From Corynebacterium sp. SCR221107 (GTDB lineage: Bacteria; Actinomycetota; Actinomycetes; Mycobacteriales; Mycobacteriaceae), in NCBI RefSeq assembly GCF_027886475.1, contig NZ_CP115670.1:1550001-1614000 (forward strand): 64,000 nucleotides of DNA, written 5' to 3'. Each line of letters begins with the position of its first letter. Position 1 is the stretch's first letter. Shown piece by piece: positions 38,233 to 47,253 of the stretch. The position numbers were made by a program, and so were the translations under genes. Under the pieces are notes generated by a model. The model was not told the origin of the DNA, ran no database searches, and saw only the letters and a program-made list of their open reading frames with translations.

Positions 38233-39365
38233 TACAGGAGGTTCCTCGGCTGGTTGTTGAGCTGCCTGCAGCCGGTGGCGGTGACCACGACGATGTCCTC
38301 GATGCGGGCGCCGACCTTGCCTTCGATGTAGATGCCCGGCTCCACGGAAAAGGCCATGCCTTCTTCGAGCACGAGGGCGTTTCCTTCGATGATGAAGGGT
38401 TCTTCGTGGGTGGAAAGCCCAATGCCGTGGCCGGTGCGGTGGATGAAATCATCGCCATAGCCTGCCCGTTGAATGATCTCCCGGGCGGCGCGGTCGATGT
38501 CTTCGGCGCGAGCCCCTGGGCGCACGGCGTCCACGGCGGCTTGTTGGGCCTCGAAGAGCACGTCGTAGAGGTCCTTGGCTAGCGCGGCGTGGGGGTTTCC
38601 GGCCAGCGCGTTGGGGCCGCCGACGCAATAGGTGCGGGTGCAGTCCGAGTGGTAGCCGGTATCGAGGCTGCCTCCGATGTCAACGACAACCATGTCGCCG
38701 GTTTCAAGCACGCGATCCGAGTAGTCGTGATGCGGGTTGGCGCCGTTTGCTTGGGAGCCGACGATGATGAAGTCAACGAGCTCGTGTTCTGAGAGGATGA
38801 GCCTTTCGATGTCGGCTGCGACCTCGCGTTCGGTGCGTCCTGCCTGCAGCAGCGCGGGCACCTGCGCGTGGACGCGGTCGATGGCTTTACCCGCGCGCTC
38901 GAGTTCAGCAATTTCGGCGGGGTCTTTGGCCACGAACATCTCCGCCAGCACGGAGGTTGCCAGCGCGAAGGTGGCACCTGGCAGCAGCGCCTGAAGCGTG
39001 AGCAGGTGGTGCGCGCTCAGATCGGAGCCCACGCCGATGGTCACATCATGCTTGCCGACGAACGCAGCCGCCGCAATTTCATAGGGGTTGTCGCCGTCGA
39101 CCCAGCCGTAGAAATCAAGGTCGAGGCTGCCTAGTGGCGAGTGCGTGAGGCTTGCGCGATCAACCTGCGGAAGGATGAAACGAGGCGCGCCCGTGGCGGG
39201 AATGACGAGCGCGGTCAGTCGCTCATGAGTGCTGGCCCAGGAGCCAGTAAGATAGGCAAGCTGTGCGCCGGTGCCGATGATAACTCCGTCGAGCTTCTTG
39301 CTCTCGCACAGGCGTTGCGCCTGCTGAATGCGGTTGGCGTACACGGTGGTGGAAAAGCTTCGCAT
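38232..39365 (-). CDS. pepQ: Xaa-Pro dipeptidase/aminopeptidase, M24 family
   Basis: 377 residues from the ATG at 39365 (a TTG three codons earlier is possible). An N-terminal creatinase-like domain to about 150, then the pita-bread catalytic domain with metal ligands seen in VVVDIGGSLDTGYHSDCTRTY (two Asp), RTGHGIGLSTHEEPF (His), MAFSVEPGIYIEG (Glu) and ARIEDIVVV (Glu). A cytoplasmic peptidase for proline-containing dipeptides. The symbol follows corynebacterial usage and is not certain. Confidence 0.9.
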   Translation of the reverse strand: MRSFSTTVYANRIQQAQRLCESKKLDGVIIGTGAQLAYLTGSWASTHERLTALVIPATGAPRFILPQVDRASLTHSPLGSLDLDFYGWVDGDNPYEIAAAAFVGKHDVTIGVGSDLSAHHLLTLQALLPGATFALATSVLAEMFVAKDPAEIAELERAGKAIDRVHAQVPALLQAGRTEREVAADIERLILSEHELVDFIIVGSQANGANPHHDYSDRVLETGDMVVVDIGGSLDTGYHSDCTRTYCVGGPNALAGNPHAALAKDLYDVLFEAQQAAVDAVRPGARAEDIDRAAREIIQRAGYGDDFIHRTGHGIGLSTHEEPFIIEGNALVLEEGMAFSVEPGIYIEGKVGARIEDIVVVTATGCRQLNNQPRNLL

Positions 39366-39568
39366 AGCTTTCAAGCATAGGCCAACTAGGATGGGACAAC
39401 GATGGGTCCTGCGGGATCATCCGGGTGCGGTGGGTTTGTACTGCTCACGCACCTCCCCTCGCGGGCCGGCCCACATCGTGGATGATACGACAAGCTGACA
39501 CCTCACTATGTCCGCCGCCTATTTTGCTCCTCGCTTGGCGGGGTGACACCACGGGGAAACGAGATTGC

Positions 39569-40474
39569 ATGGGATATACCGACACCGCCTCACACGGCGC
39601 ATGGCCCCACGATGAGGCCGGCGCCTTCATGGCGTCGCTTCGTTCACCGCGTGGGATGACCTGCTCCGGGTTCCTCTTCGCTCTGCCCGAATGCGATAAC
39701 ACAGGGTGCGATACGGCGGGTGGTCACTTGATGGAGATGCCGATCCGCTATGTGATGACGGTGGCGCACTTTTTTGGCCCGCCGCCCAACGATCAGTTTC
39801 GGGTGGGCATGCGCCGGATCCGTTCGGGTATGACGCGCTGGTGGCGCGAGCTTTTCACGCACCACAACGCTGACGACAGAATGGATATGGATTCCAGCCG
39901 CGCTGCACTGGCACTGCGGCCGGAACCGATTCCTCACGAGGATACGGAACACCATGCGGAACGCATTTCTGTGCGCATCGGGGGTAAGTATTACTATTCG
40001 ACCTGCTACGCGCGGGTTCCTGCCACCGACATCGCCATCCTGAAGTTGGATCGGCCGGTATTTATTCAACCCGAGAAGGTGCCGGTGCTCGACTGTGACG
40101 GCAGGGCTCGCCTCCTGCCTGGGAGGCGGTTTGCCCAATATGGTTTCGGTGCGAAGCGACTGGTTCACAGGCGCGGTCGGCTCCTGTTTCCCCTCCCATG
40201 GGCGGGCTCGCGGGGATTATCAACGAGGGTGCGGCATGCCTACTTCACGCATGTGAACCCTAAGGTGGTGCGCGGTGATTCCGGGGGTCCGATCCTTCGG
40301 CTTTCCCCGCCAGCAGGGGAGAACACTTCCCCACGGCTGATCGCCTATGGTGTGCAGTCGATGATTCATGACCCCTGGGGAATCGACGTTGGGATCGCGG
40401 TCATCGCCCGCATCTACCCGCACCGCGAAGCGATTGCGCAGGTACTTGGCAGGCTTGAGTCCTTGGACGGATAG
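39569..40474 (+). CDS. Trypsin-like (S1 family) serine protease without a visible signal peptide
   Basis: 301 residues from the ATG at 39569 (GGGGAAACGAG upstream). The catalytic triad is complete in order: His in RYVMTVAHFFG, Asp in VPATDIAILKLDRPV and Ser in KVVRGDSGGPILRL. GAFMASLRSPRGMTCSGFL near residue 17 matches the start of the S1 domain, which normally follows a signal peptide; no good secretion signal is encoded here, nor in the open codons back to 39425. Cys residues are several (TCSG, PECDNTGC, YYSTCY). The central part is Arg- and His-rich, with a long insertion between His and Asp. Activity plausible; location uncertain. Confidence 0.8.
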   Translation: MGYTDTASHGAWPHDEAGAFMASLRSPRGMTCSGFLFALPECDNTGCDTAGGHLMEMPIRYVMTVAHFFGPPPNDQFRVGMRRIRSGMTRWWRELFTHHNADDRMDMDSSRAALALRPEPIPHEDTEHHAERISVRIGGKYYYSTCYARVPATDIAILKLDRPVFIQPEKVPVLDCDGRARLLPGRRFAQYGFGAKRLVHRRGRLLFPLPWAGSRGLSTRVRHAYFTHVNPKVVRGDSGGPILRLSPPAGENTSPRLIAYGVQSMIHDPWGIDVGIAVIARIYPHREAIAQVLGRLESLDG

Positions 40475-40542
40475 ATTTCGCGGCGGCATCGATGGATGTC
40501 TGTGAATAATACCGCCCAGGCGGCGAGCGTGGCCGCACTAGA

Positions 40543-40555
40543 GACGTCGGCAAGC
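40543..40555 (-). repeat. Copy of intergenic 13-bp motif (GCTTGCCGACGTC)
   Basis: Between the convergent protease and helicase genes; core exact, one base different at position 12. Confidence 0.45.
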
Positions 40556-40693
40556 ACCAGCACCGCGCCGGGAAACGGGCAGGAAGCGTGGGCACATCGA
40601 AGACGACGAAAGCGATAAACACACAAGAAAGCTAGAAACAACACCTGTCGCGGGCGACATTCCTCGGTCGGCGATGCTTCGGTGAGCAATCGC

Positions 40694-43447
40694 CTAGGAG
40701 CCGATGGCAACCACTCCCCGGCGAATCGCCTCGATGGCTTGGCGGGCGCGATCGCGGGTGTCATCTTGATAGGCGGTCGAACGCACCTGTTCCAAAAGAT
40801 CGATCACCTGGCGTGCCTGGCGCACAAAGTCGCCCGGTGTCAGCTCCGCGCCAGACTCCGCGGCAGCTGCCAGGCAATAGCCAAGCGGGGCGCCGGCTGC
40901 CCATTGGTGAATGGACAACGCGAAACCCGCCTCCGGGTACTTGGTCACCGGCAGCCGGTAGCGACGCTCGTCAAAGCTCAACTCCTCCCACAAACGCACA
41001 GTGGCGTTCATCGCATCGACCATCGCGTCGGTAGCGCCTTCCGGGCTGCCCTTGGTCTCACGTCGGTTCTCGAAGGTGCACATACTCACCACCCCGGCGA
41101 GCTCGGCCGGATCGAGGTTGTCCCAGATACCGCGCTTGAGACACTGGGCAACGAGTAGGTCGCACTCGGAGTGAATTTTGGCAAGGCGCTGTCCTTCGTC
41201 GGTGACCTGTGGGATCTCACCTTCATACTCCACATAGTCGTATTCGCCGAGCAACCGCAAGATGCGGTCAAAGGTCTTGCCCAACGTGTCGGTAGCGGCG
41301 CTGATGGTAGCTTTGAGCCCATCAACCTTGCGTTGGGCGCGCAGAAGTTGCTCTCCCACGCGGACCAGATCCTCCCGGTCAGCCCACGAATGCACCGGAT
41401 GGGTGCGAATATCAGAACGCAGCTGCGCAATCGTGGCGTTGGTGCGGTGGCGCGGCTGGTGGCGCATTTTCTTCGGGCGCGGATAGTCAGCGCGATCAAA
41501 CTGCTGCACCACCAGCCCGGAATTCTTGCGGGGGTGGGCGATCGCGGCACGAGGAATACGCATCGTACCCACCTGCTGCGGGGGCATGCCCACCTGATCG
41601 GCACCCAATCTGCCAGACCAACCGGTCTCAAACGTAAACCACGGGCGCGGATCGTGATTGTTACCCGCCTGCTGGATCACCACCGCGAGGATAGGCCGCT
41701 TCTTCCCGGGCAAGGCCACGACATCGCCCAGGCGCAGCCGGGCGAGGACGGAGACCACTTCCTTTTCCCGCTGCTCGATGGACAACCGTTTCGAACGACG
41801 CTCCTCATCGCTCAGTTCCCGGCGCAAGGCCACGTAGGACTCGATATCGGCCAAGGGATCCTCGCTCGCGGGATTCGAGGCCTCAAGCAATCTCTGCAAT
41901 TGTCCCCGGATGACCTCGGCGTCTTTTTCCGCTTTGGCCACCGCGCGCACCTCGCCGACGATGGAGGCATCCGCCTGGTACTGGGCAAAAGACTGATCCA
42001 GCAACCTGTGCGCCGGTTCGAAGCCGATGGTGCCCACGAGGTTGACGGCCATGTTGTAGCCCGGCGCGAAGGTCGAGACCAGCGGATAGGTGCGCGTGGA
42101 GGCAAGGCCTGCCACCGCCGAGGGGTCCACCGCCGGCTGCCAGAGCACCACGGCGTTGCCCATCGTGTCAATGCCGCGCCGTCCCGCACGGCCGGTCAGC
42201 TGGGTGTACTGGCCTGGGGTGAGATCCACGTGAGCCTCCCCGTTGTACTTAACCAGTTTCTCCAGCACTACCGTGCGCGCGGGCATGTTGATGCCCAGGG
42301 CCAGGGTCTCGGTGGCGAAGACGGCACGGACCAGCCCTTTGGTGAAAAGCTCCTCCACGATGTGGCGGAACGCAGGTAACATGCCCGCGTGGTGGGCGGC
42401 AAACCCGCGCTGCAGGCCCGCCTTCCACCGGGCGAAGTCCAGCACCTTAAGGTCCTCCGGCGGAATGCCCTCGACGCCCCGGTCAACGATGCGGCCAATC
42501 TCCTCGGCCTCGGCCTGGGAGGTGAGCACCAGCCGCGAGCGCATACATTGATACATCGCCCCGTCGCAGCCGGATCGGGAGAAGATAAACGTGATCGCGG
42601 GCAGCATCTCGTGCTCCTTGAGCAAGGAGATGACCTCTGGGCGGCCAAGAATCTGACGCTTGTCATGATGGGTGGCGCGCGCCGGGAGCCTGCCCGCTTC
42701 GCGCCGGAAGGGCTTGGCTTTATGCATGGACCAATCCGAGCCCCCGTAGCGGCCCTGCTCGAGGCGCTCGATGTGTGCCTCGAGCGTGCGGTTGACAGTG
42801 ATATCACCCGGTTCGAACAAGGGGTGTAGTTGCTTGCCGACGAGCATCCACTGGTCCAGCGGGACCGGGCGATGATCGGTAACGATCACCTCGGTGTCGC
42901 CGCGCACCGACTGCAGCCACTGGCCGAACTCCTCGGCATTGCTGACGGTGGCCGACAAGCCAATCACGCTGACCGAATCGTCGAGGCCCAAAATAGCCTC
43001 CTCCCACACGGCGCCGCGGGACTTGTCGGCAAGAAAGTGAACCTCGTCCATCACCACGTGAGAGAGTCGGTCGAGCGCGCCCGACTCGGCGTAGATCATG
43101 TTGCGCAGCACCTCGGTGGTCATGACCACCACGTCGGCGTCATGATTGATGGAGACATCGCCGGTGAGCAGTCCGACGTTGTCCTCACCGTGCTGGTGGC
43201 ACAGGTCGTGGTACTTCTGATTGCTCAAGGCCTTGATGGGTGTGGTGTAGAAGCACTTCGTGCCGCGTGACAACGCCAGCGAGACGGCGAACTCGCCGAC
43301 GATGGTCTTTCCCGCTCCGGTGGGCGCGCACACTAATACTCCATGGCCCCGCTCTACCGCCTGGCACCCTTGGATCTGGAAATCATCGAGCCCAAATTTT
43401 TGCTGGGCGATGAAATAGTCAAGGTGCGTGGCATAAGAGTCAGTCAT
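40694..43447 (-). CDS. helY: HelY/Ski2-Mtr4-type DEAD/DEAH helicase
   Basis: 917 residues. Seen in order: FQIQGCQAV, Walker A CAPTGAGKT (about 41-49), TPIKALSNQKYHD, DEVH box (MDEVHFLAD), LSATVSN, then in the second RecA domain FSRSGCDGAMYQC, FATETLALGINMPARTVV and QLTGRAGRRGID. The C-terminal third is the DSHCT/ratchet region ending RQARQVIDLLEQVRSTAYQDD. Superfamily II helicases of this kind unwind RNA in processing or decay. ATG at 43447; the 47 codons upstream overlap the tatC terminator. A GGCGAT/ATCGCC hairpin overlaps the stop codon. Confidence 0.93.
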   Translation of the reverse strand: MTDSYATHLDYFIAQQKFGLDDFQIQGCQAVERGHGVLVCAPTGAGKTIVGEFAVSLALSRGTKCFYTTPIKALSNQKYHDLCHQHGEDNVGLLTGDVSINHDADVVVMTTEVLRNMIYAESGALDRLSHVVMDEVHFLADKSRGAVWEEAILGLDDSVSVIGLSATVSNAEEFGQWLQSVRGDTEVIVTDHRPVPLDQWMLVGKQLHPLFEPGDITVNRTLEAHIERLEQGRYGGSDWSMHKAKPFRREAGRLPARATHHDKRQILGRPEVISLLKEHEMLPAITFIFSRSGCDGAMYQCMRSRLVLTSQAEAEEIGRIVDRGVEGIPPEDLKVLDFARWKAGLQRGFAAHHAGMLPAFRHIVEELFTKGLVRAVFATETLALGINMPARTVVLEKLVKYNGEAHVDLTPGQYTQLTGRAGRRGIDTMGNAVVLWQPAVDPSAVAGLASTRTYPLVSTFAPGYNMAVNLVGTIGFEPAHRLLDQSFAQYQADASIVGEVRAVAKAEKDAEVIRGQLQRLLEASNPASEDPLADIESYVALRRELSDEERRSKRLSIEQREKEVVSVLARLRLGDVVALPGKKRPILAVVIQQAGNNHDPRPWFTFETGWSGRLGADQVGMPPQQVGTMRIPRAAIAHPRKNSGLVVQQFDRADYPRPKKMRHQPRHRTNATIAQLRSDIRTHPVHSWADREDLVRVGEQLLRAQRKVDGLKATISAATDTLGKTFDRILRLLGEYDYVEYEGEIPQVTDEGQRLAKIHSECDLLVAQCLKRGIWDNLDPAELAGVVSMCTFENRRETKGSPEGATDAMVDAMNATVRLWEELSFDERRYRLPVTKYPEAGFALSIHQWAAGAPLGYCLAAAAESGAELTPGDFVRQARQVIDLLEQVRSTAYQDDTRDRARQAIEAIRRGVVAIGS

Positions 43448-43520
43448 GGATTCAAGGCTAGTAAAACAAGCGCCAGTTAACACCTTGGGGCCACAACTGG
43501 GGATTCCACGAGCCGTTTTC

Positions 43521-43561
43521 ACAACAAAACCGGGCAGGTACCTCGGTGGTACCCGCCCGGT
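43521..43561 (-). terminator. Rho-independent terminator of the pafB-tatC operon
   Basis: ACCGGGC/GCCCGGT with an inner GGTACC/GGTACC forms a strong stem (43529-43561), and on the minus strand it is followed by TTTTGTTG. It lies about 50 bases after the tatC stop. Confidence 0.82.
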
Positions 43562-43613
43562 GACAAGGTGGCGCTTGCGTTCAGGCACGCCATTGTGAGT
43601 TATGCCTGCGGTA

Positions 43614-44663
43614 CTAGATCACGTCATCGAAAGGATCAAAGCCCGGATCGTTGGCAGGCTGCGTTGGATAAATGCGCGAAGGTGGTGAGATGGAGCTCGG
43701 CCCCGAGATCGCACTGGGCCCAGAGCTGGAATTCGGGCCATCGATGCTGCCCGCGGGTCCAACTGGTTGCGGGGCGTCGACCCCACCGGGGGCGGTGTCG
43801 AGGGCCGAGGAGGATTCATCATCAACGTCGAGCCAATCGGGACGGGCGTTTTCGACTCGCTTGTCATGCAGGCGCATGACCTGCAGGGCGATCTCGACCA
43901 ACAGCGCCAGTGCCACACCCAGGGCGGTCATGGAGAATGGATCTTGGCCAGGGGTCATCACCGCGGCGAAGACGGCGAGGAAGACCCAGATGATATCGCG
44001 GCGGCCCTTGATGGCCTCATAGGGTAAGACCCCTACGAGGTTCAACGCGACGAGGAACAAGGGAACCTCGAAGCTGACGCCGAAGACGAAGATAAGGGTG
44101 AGGATGAAGCTGAAGTAGCGCTCACCCGTCAGTGCTGCGACCTGGGACTGATCACCAATCGTGAGCAGGAAACTCAACCCGTAGGCCAAGACGAAGTAGG
44201 CCAGCACGGCGCCCGCAACAAACAGGGCGACTGCTGTAGAGACAAAGCCCAAGGTCCAGCGGCGCTCTTTTTTGAGCAGGCCAGGGGTGATGAATCCCCA
44301 GATTTGCTGTAACCAGATCGGCGAGGCCAGAACGGAACCAGCCAAAGCACCCACCTTCAGGCGCAGCAAGAACATTTCGAACGGCGAGGTCGCCAGCAGA
44401 CGGCACTCCCCGTCGCTTCCGTAAATAGCCCGGGACTCCTCCGGGAGCTTGCAATAAGGCTCGCGCAGGATATTGCCCAGACTGGGGATGCCGAAGAAGG
44501 AGTTCTGGTACCAGATATATCCGATGACTGCACCGACCGATAATGCCACCACGCAGACGATGACGCGGCGCCGCAGCTCCTTGAGGTGCTCGACCAGCGC
44601 CATCGTCCCGTCATCCGGGCGCTTTTTGCGCCTAGTGGCACGGGTATGTGTTTGACTGCTCAT
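43614..44663 (-). CDS. tatC: Sec-independent protein translocase TatC
   Basis: 349 residues. Six membrane helices; begins with the conserved cytoplasmic segment MALVEHLKELRRRVI, then SPFEMFLLRLKVGALAGSVLASP and FGVSFEVPLFLVALNLVG. TatC recognises twin-arginine signal peptides and with TatA exports folded proteins. The C-terminal 90 residues are a cytoplasmic Ser/Pro/Gly-rich tail with no Tat function known. tatA lies 33 bases upstream. Confidence 0.97.
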   Translation of the reverse strand: MSSQTHTRATRRKKRPDDGTMALVEHLKELRRRVIVCVVALSVGAVIGYIWYQNSFFGIPSLGNILREPYCKLPEESRAIYGSDGECRLLATSPFEMFLLRLKVGALAGSVLASPIWLQQIWGFITPGLLKKERRWTLGFVSTAVALFVAGAVLAYFVLAYGLSFLLTIGDQSQVAALTGERYFSFILTLIFVFGVSFEVPLFLVALNLVGVLPYEAIKGRRDIIWVFLAVFAAVMTPGQDPFSMTALGVALALLVEIALQVMRLHDKRVENARPDWLDVDDESSSALDTAPGGVDAPQPVGPAGSIDGPNSSSGPSAISGPSSISPPSRIYPTQPANDPGFDPFDDVI

Positions 44664-44696
44664 CAGCGACCAAGTCCCCTTCCCACACCCGCTTCA

Positions 44697-44966
44697 TTAC
44701 TGCTGGCCGTTGTTAGGCTGCTCCTGCAGATTTTGGATGGGGGCTGCAGCCGGGTTCGGAGCCTGGACGCCACCGTTGGTGATCTGCTGCTGTGGCTGGG
44801 CCTGAGCCTGCGGCTGATCGTCGTTATTCATCTCCTTGATTTCGGACTTGAAAATGCGCATGGAGCGACCCAGCGAACGTGCGGCATCAGGCAGCTTCTT
44901 GGCACCGAACAGGAGCACGATAACTGCAATGATGAGGACAAGTTCCCAACCGCCGGGAAGTGACAT
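44697..44966 (-). CDS. tatA: Sec-independent protein translocase TatA
   Basis: 89 residues. Short N-terminus and one membrane helix ([21 protein letters not shown]), the [21 protein letters not shown] amphipathic helix, then a Gln/Pro-rich tail. The TatA oligomer forms the export pore. ATG at 44966 behind GAAAGGA. Confidence 0.97.
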   Translation of the reverse strand: MSLPGGWELVLIIAVIVLLFGAKKLPDAARSLGRSMRIFKSEIKEMNNDDQPQAQAQPQQQITNGGVQAPNPAAAPIQNLQEQPNNGQQ

Positions 44967-45017
44967 AGTAGATCCTTTCAGGAAGAAGCAGCACTAAACC
45001 ACGATTTGGCTAGCACT

Positions 45018-45051
45018 GCCGATCTTATCGGCTTGGGTCCGCGAAACATAA
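45018..45051 (-). promoter_or_regulatory. Promoter of tatA with embedded palindrome
   Basis: On the minus strand TTATGT (45046-45051) and TAAGAT (45022-45027) are 18 bases apart. The -10 sits in the loop and arms of a perfect inverted repeat GCCGAT-AAG-ATCGGC (45018-45032), so a bound regulator would block it. Confidence 0.45.
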
Positions 45052-45121
45052 GCGCGACCCTCATTATGTACATGGGTGAAGCGCCTTGGGCACGAGACAG
45101 CACGCGTTTAGTGGCGCCCAC

Positions 45122-46135
45122 TTATAAGCTCTCTGCTTCTCGGCCATCATACGCCTGAATTGCGATCTCAGCGCGTCGGCGGATCTCGGCTGGAATGTCC
45201 GCAGGCGAGACCACCCGTACTCGGTCGGCGTTTTCGAGTGCAAAGCGGATTAGCCACTCCCGCGAGATCAAGGGCACCTCCACCTCATAGAAGTCCTCAT
45301 CGTTCCAAAATCCGTCGGCGGTGGGAAAAGTATCGGCCAGCCAGGCGGAGTCTTCCTCAAAAAGCAGCACCGCGCGGGTGGCTGCCTCCCGCAGATTAAA
45401 CGGATCGTTGACGTCGAGGGGCTCCAGCTCAACGCGGGTCGCCGGGACCTCCAATTGGGTGACATCCTGCATGCGGTCAAGGCGAAAGACCCGGATCTCC
45501 CCACGGTCGTGATCGAGGGCATGCATGTAGCCGTGCGTGTTGTGGGTAAACAGCCGCTGCACGCTCACCGTGCGCACCGCCACCTCCCCGGACGATTGGC
45601 TGGCATAGCGAAACTGAATCTGCTGCCCTTCGCGCATGGCCTTGGCCAGCGCCTCCGCGTTCGGCTCGGGTACCGTATCCCGCCCGGTGGAGTCGGTGTC
45701 AAACACGGCCCCGAGGTTGTCGCCCATAACCGCGCGCAACTTCGTCGCGGCGCTGACAACGGCCTCGCGATCGACGAGCCCCGGCACGGACTCGAGGTAC
45801 TCCAAGGCCATGACCAACGCCGTCGCCTCGGTCAAAGTCAAACGCAAAGGCTTGTCCATCCCCTGAGAATCGAGGATCTGCACGGCGCGGTTGTCCACAT
45901 CAAGATCCACGAGTTCATCCGGATACATTCCTGGCCCACAGCACAACAGGCGGAAAAGATCCTGCTTTAATTGGCCGATGGGAAGACCCAGATCAGCCGC
46001 CGCCGCCATGATGGAGCGCCCCGGATGGGATTGAAAATAGGGCAAAAGGTTGAGCAGTCGCACGAGGTCGCCAATGTTCTCATTGGCTGTGCTGGACTTT
46101 GTTGCCTTACGCGGCGAAGAAGAATGACGGCTCAT
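45122..46135 (-). CDS. pafC: WYL-domain transcriptional regulator PafC
   Basis: 337 residues. An N-terminal winged helix (IGDLVRLLNLLPYFQSHPG), then the WYL domain with GQQIQFRYASQSS and FTHNTHGYMHALDHDRGEIRVFRLDRMQDV, then the WCX end. With PafB it forms the activator that induces DNA-damage genes independently of LexA in mycobacteria, sensing DNA through the WYL domains. Overlaps pafB by four bases (ATGA). Confidence 0.92.
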   Translation of the reverse strand: MSRHSSSPRKATKSSTANENIGDLVRLLNLLPYFQSHPGRSIMAAAADLGLPIGQLKQDLFRLLCCGPGMYPDELVDLDVDNRAVQILDSQGMDKPLRLTLTEATALVMALEYLESVPGLVDREAVVSAATKLRAVMGDNLGAVFDTDSTGRDTVPEPNAEALAKAMREGQQIQFRYASQSSGEVAVRTVSVQRLFTHNTHGYMHALDHDRGEIRVFRLDRMQDVTQLEVPATRVELEPLDVNDPFNLREAATRAVLLFEEDSAWLADTFPTADGFWNDEDFYEVEVPLISREWLIRFALENADRVRVVSPADIPAEIRRRAEIAIQAYDGREAESL

Positions 46136-47154
46136 TCTGCAACCTTTCGAAGCCGTGCGGTGATCTCCTCGATGACCTCTTTCGGAGATTCAACGCGCAC
46201 ATGTGGGGCGTGTGCCAGGGTGTGGCGAACAATCCAGTCCTTCTCGATGGCCTCGAGCCGGTAGCGGCCGCCACCAAGCGGGACGGACCTATTGGTGATC
46301 TCAGGCGCGAAACCATCGTCGACCGTTAAGGTGACGTCGACGACGTTGTGCCCTATCCGCAGCTGCGTTTCCACCATCTTTTGAAAATCGGTGTCCGGTG
46401 CCGGATAGTGGAAGGGTCCATAGCCTGCCACCTCCGGATCCGACATGTCGAGGATCTCCACGTCCGCGATGCGCCGGGAGCGAAAGACCCTAGGGGCTTC
46501 TCTGTCGACGTCATAGCCGACGAGGTAGACGGCATCGCGCAGCCCCACCAGTTTCCAGGGATCCATCCACCGGGTGATCGGCTCGAAGGAAGAGGACTTG
46601 GTGTAGCTAAAACCGATGCGCCTGTGCTCGAGGCAGGCCTTGACCACAGTATCTATTAAATCCACGCTCAGGGTGTCCCAGTCATTGACCGCAATCAGCT
46701 GCGGGCCGCCACGAAGTTCGCGCTCGACGCCGGTTGCGGCGATCTTCGTCCAACCGGAACGGGTGAAACTGGCCAGCTCGCTGCCCAAACCCATGTTTCC
46801 GGCCAGCGCCAGCACCGAGGCTTCCTCCGGGGTGAACTCCACCTCGGGCAGCTCGTATTGATCGATCGGTAGCCGGTAGCCCACGGATCCGCCGACCGCG
46901 ACTGATTCGATGGGTACCCCGGCGCGGATCAATGCGGCCCGGTCGCGTTCGAAGCGCTTTTCCAGCGCGCGCAGCTCCTCGGGCGAGGAAGGATCGAGGT
47001 CCTTATAGCCCGGGATATTCCTGGCAATCCATGCGACGGTGAGCGCGCTGCTACCAGACTTTGCCGCCTGCAAGAAAGCAAAGGTGAGGTTGATGCGCCG
47101 CTCCAGCTGGGCATTGCCTCTGGTGCCGCCTTTGTTGCCTGCCACCTTGAACAT
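46132..47154 (-). CDS. pafB: WYL-domain transcriptional regulator PafB
   Basis: 340 residues. Same layout as PafC: helix-turn-helix (INLTFAFLQAAKSGSSALTVAWI), middle domain with VEFTPEEASVLALAG, WYL domain HRRIGFSYTKSSSFEPITRWMDPWKLVGLRDAVYL. ATG at 47154 follows weak ribosome-site bases. Starts 99 bases after the pafA stop, so it may be read from the same long transcript as pup and pafA. Confidence 0.92.
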   Translation of the reverse strand: MFKVAGNKGGTRGNAQLERRINLTFAFLQAAKSGSSALTVAWIARNIPGYKDLDPSSPEELRALEKRFERDRAALIRAGVPIESVAVGGSVGYRLPIDQYELPEVEFTPEEASVLALAGNMGLGSELASFTRSGWTKIAATGVERELRGGPQLIAVNDWDTLSVDLIDTVVKACLEHRRIGFSYTKSSSFEPITRWMDPWKLVGLRDAVYLVGYDVDREAPRVFRSRRIADVEILDMSDPEVAGYGPFHYPAPDTDFQKMVETQLRIGHNVVDVTLTVDDGFAPEITNRSVPLGGGRYRLEAIEKDWIVRHTLAHAPHVRVESPKEVIEEITARLRKVAE

Positions 47155-47221
47155 TCCTTTCCCCGCGCAAGCCCGCGGCTTGCCGGTGTGCCTTCGATCT
47201 AGCCGTTCTTGTGCACCGCAG

Positions 47222-47234
47222 GCGTGCCGACGCC
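47222..47234 (+). repeat. Near-copy of the intergenic 13-bp motif (GCGTGCCGACGCC)
   Basis: Between pafA and pafB; one mismatch (G for T at position 3). Listed because it again falls in a gap. Confidence 0.25.
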
Positions 47235-47253
47235 TACCAGGCCGCCTCCGTGC

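Noticed and set aside
40670..40694. GGCGAT/ATCGCC hairpin as terminator of helY
   Set aside because: It overlaps the stop codon and has no T-run; kept only as a note in the gene entry.
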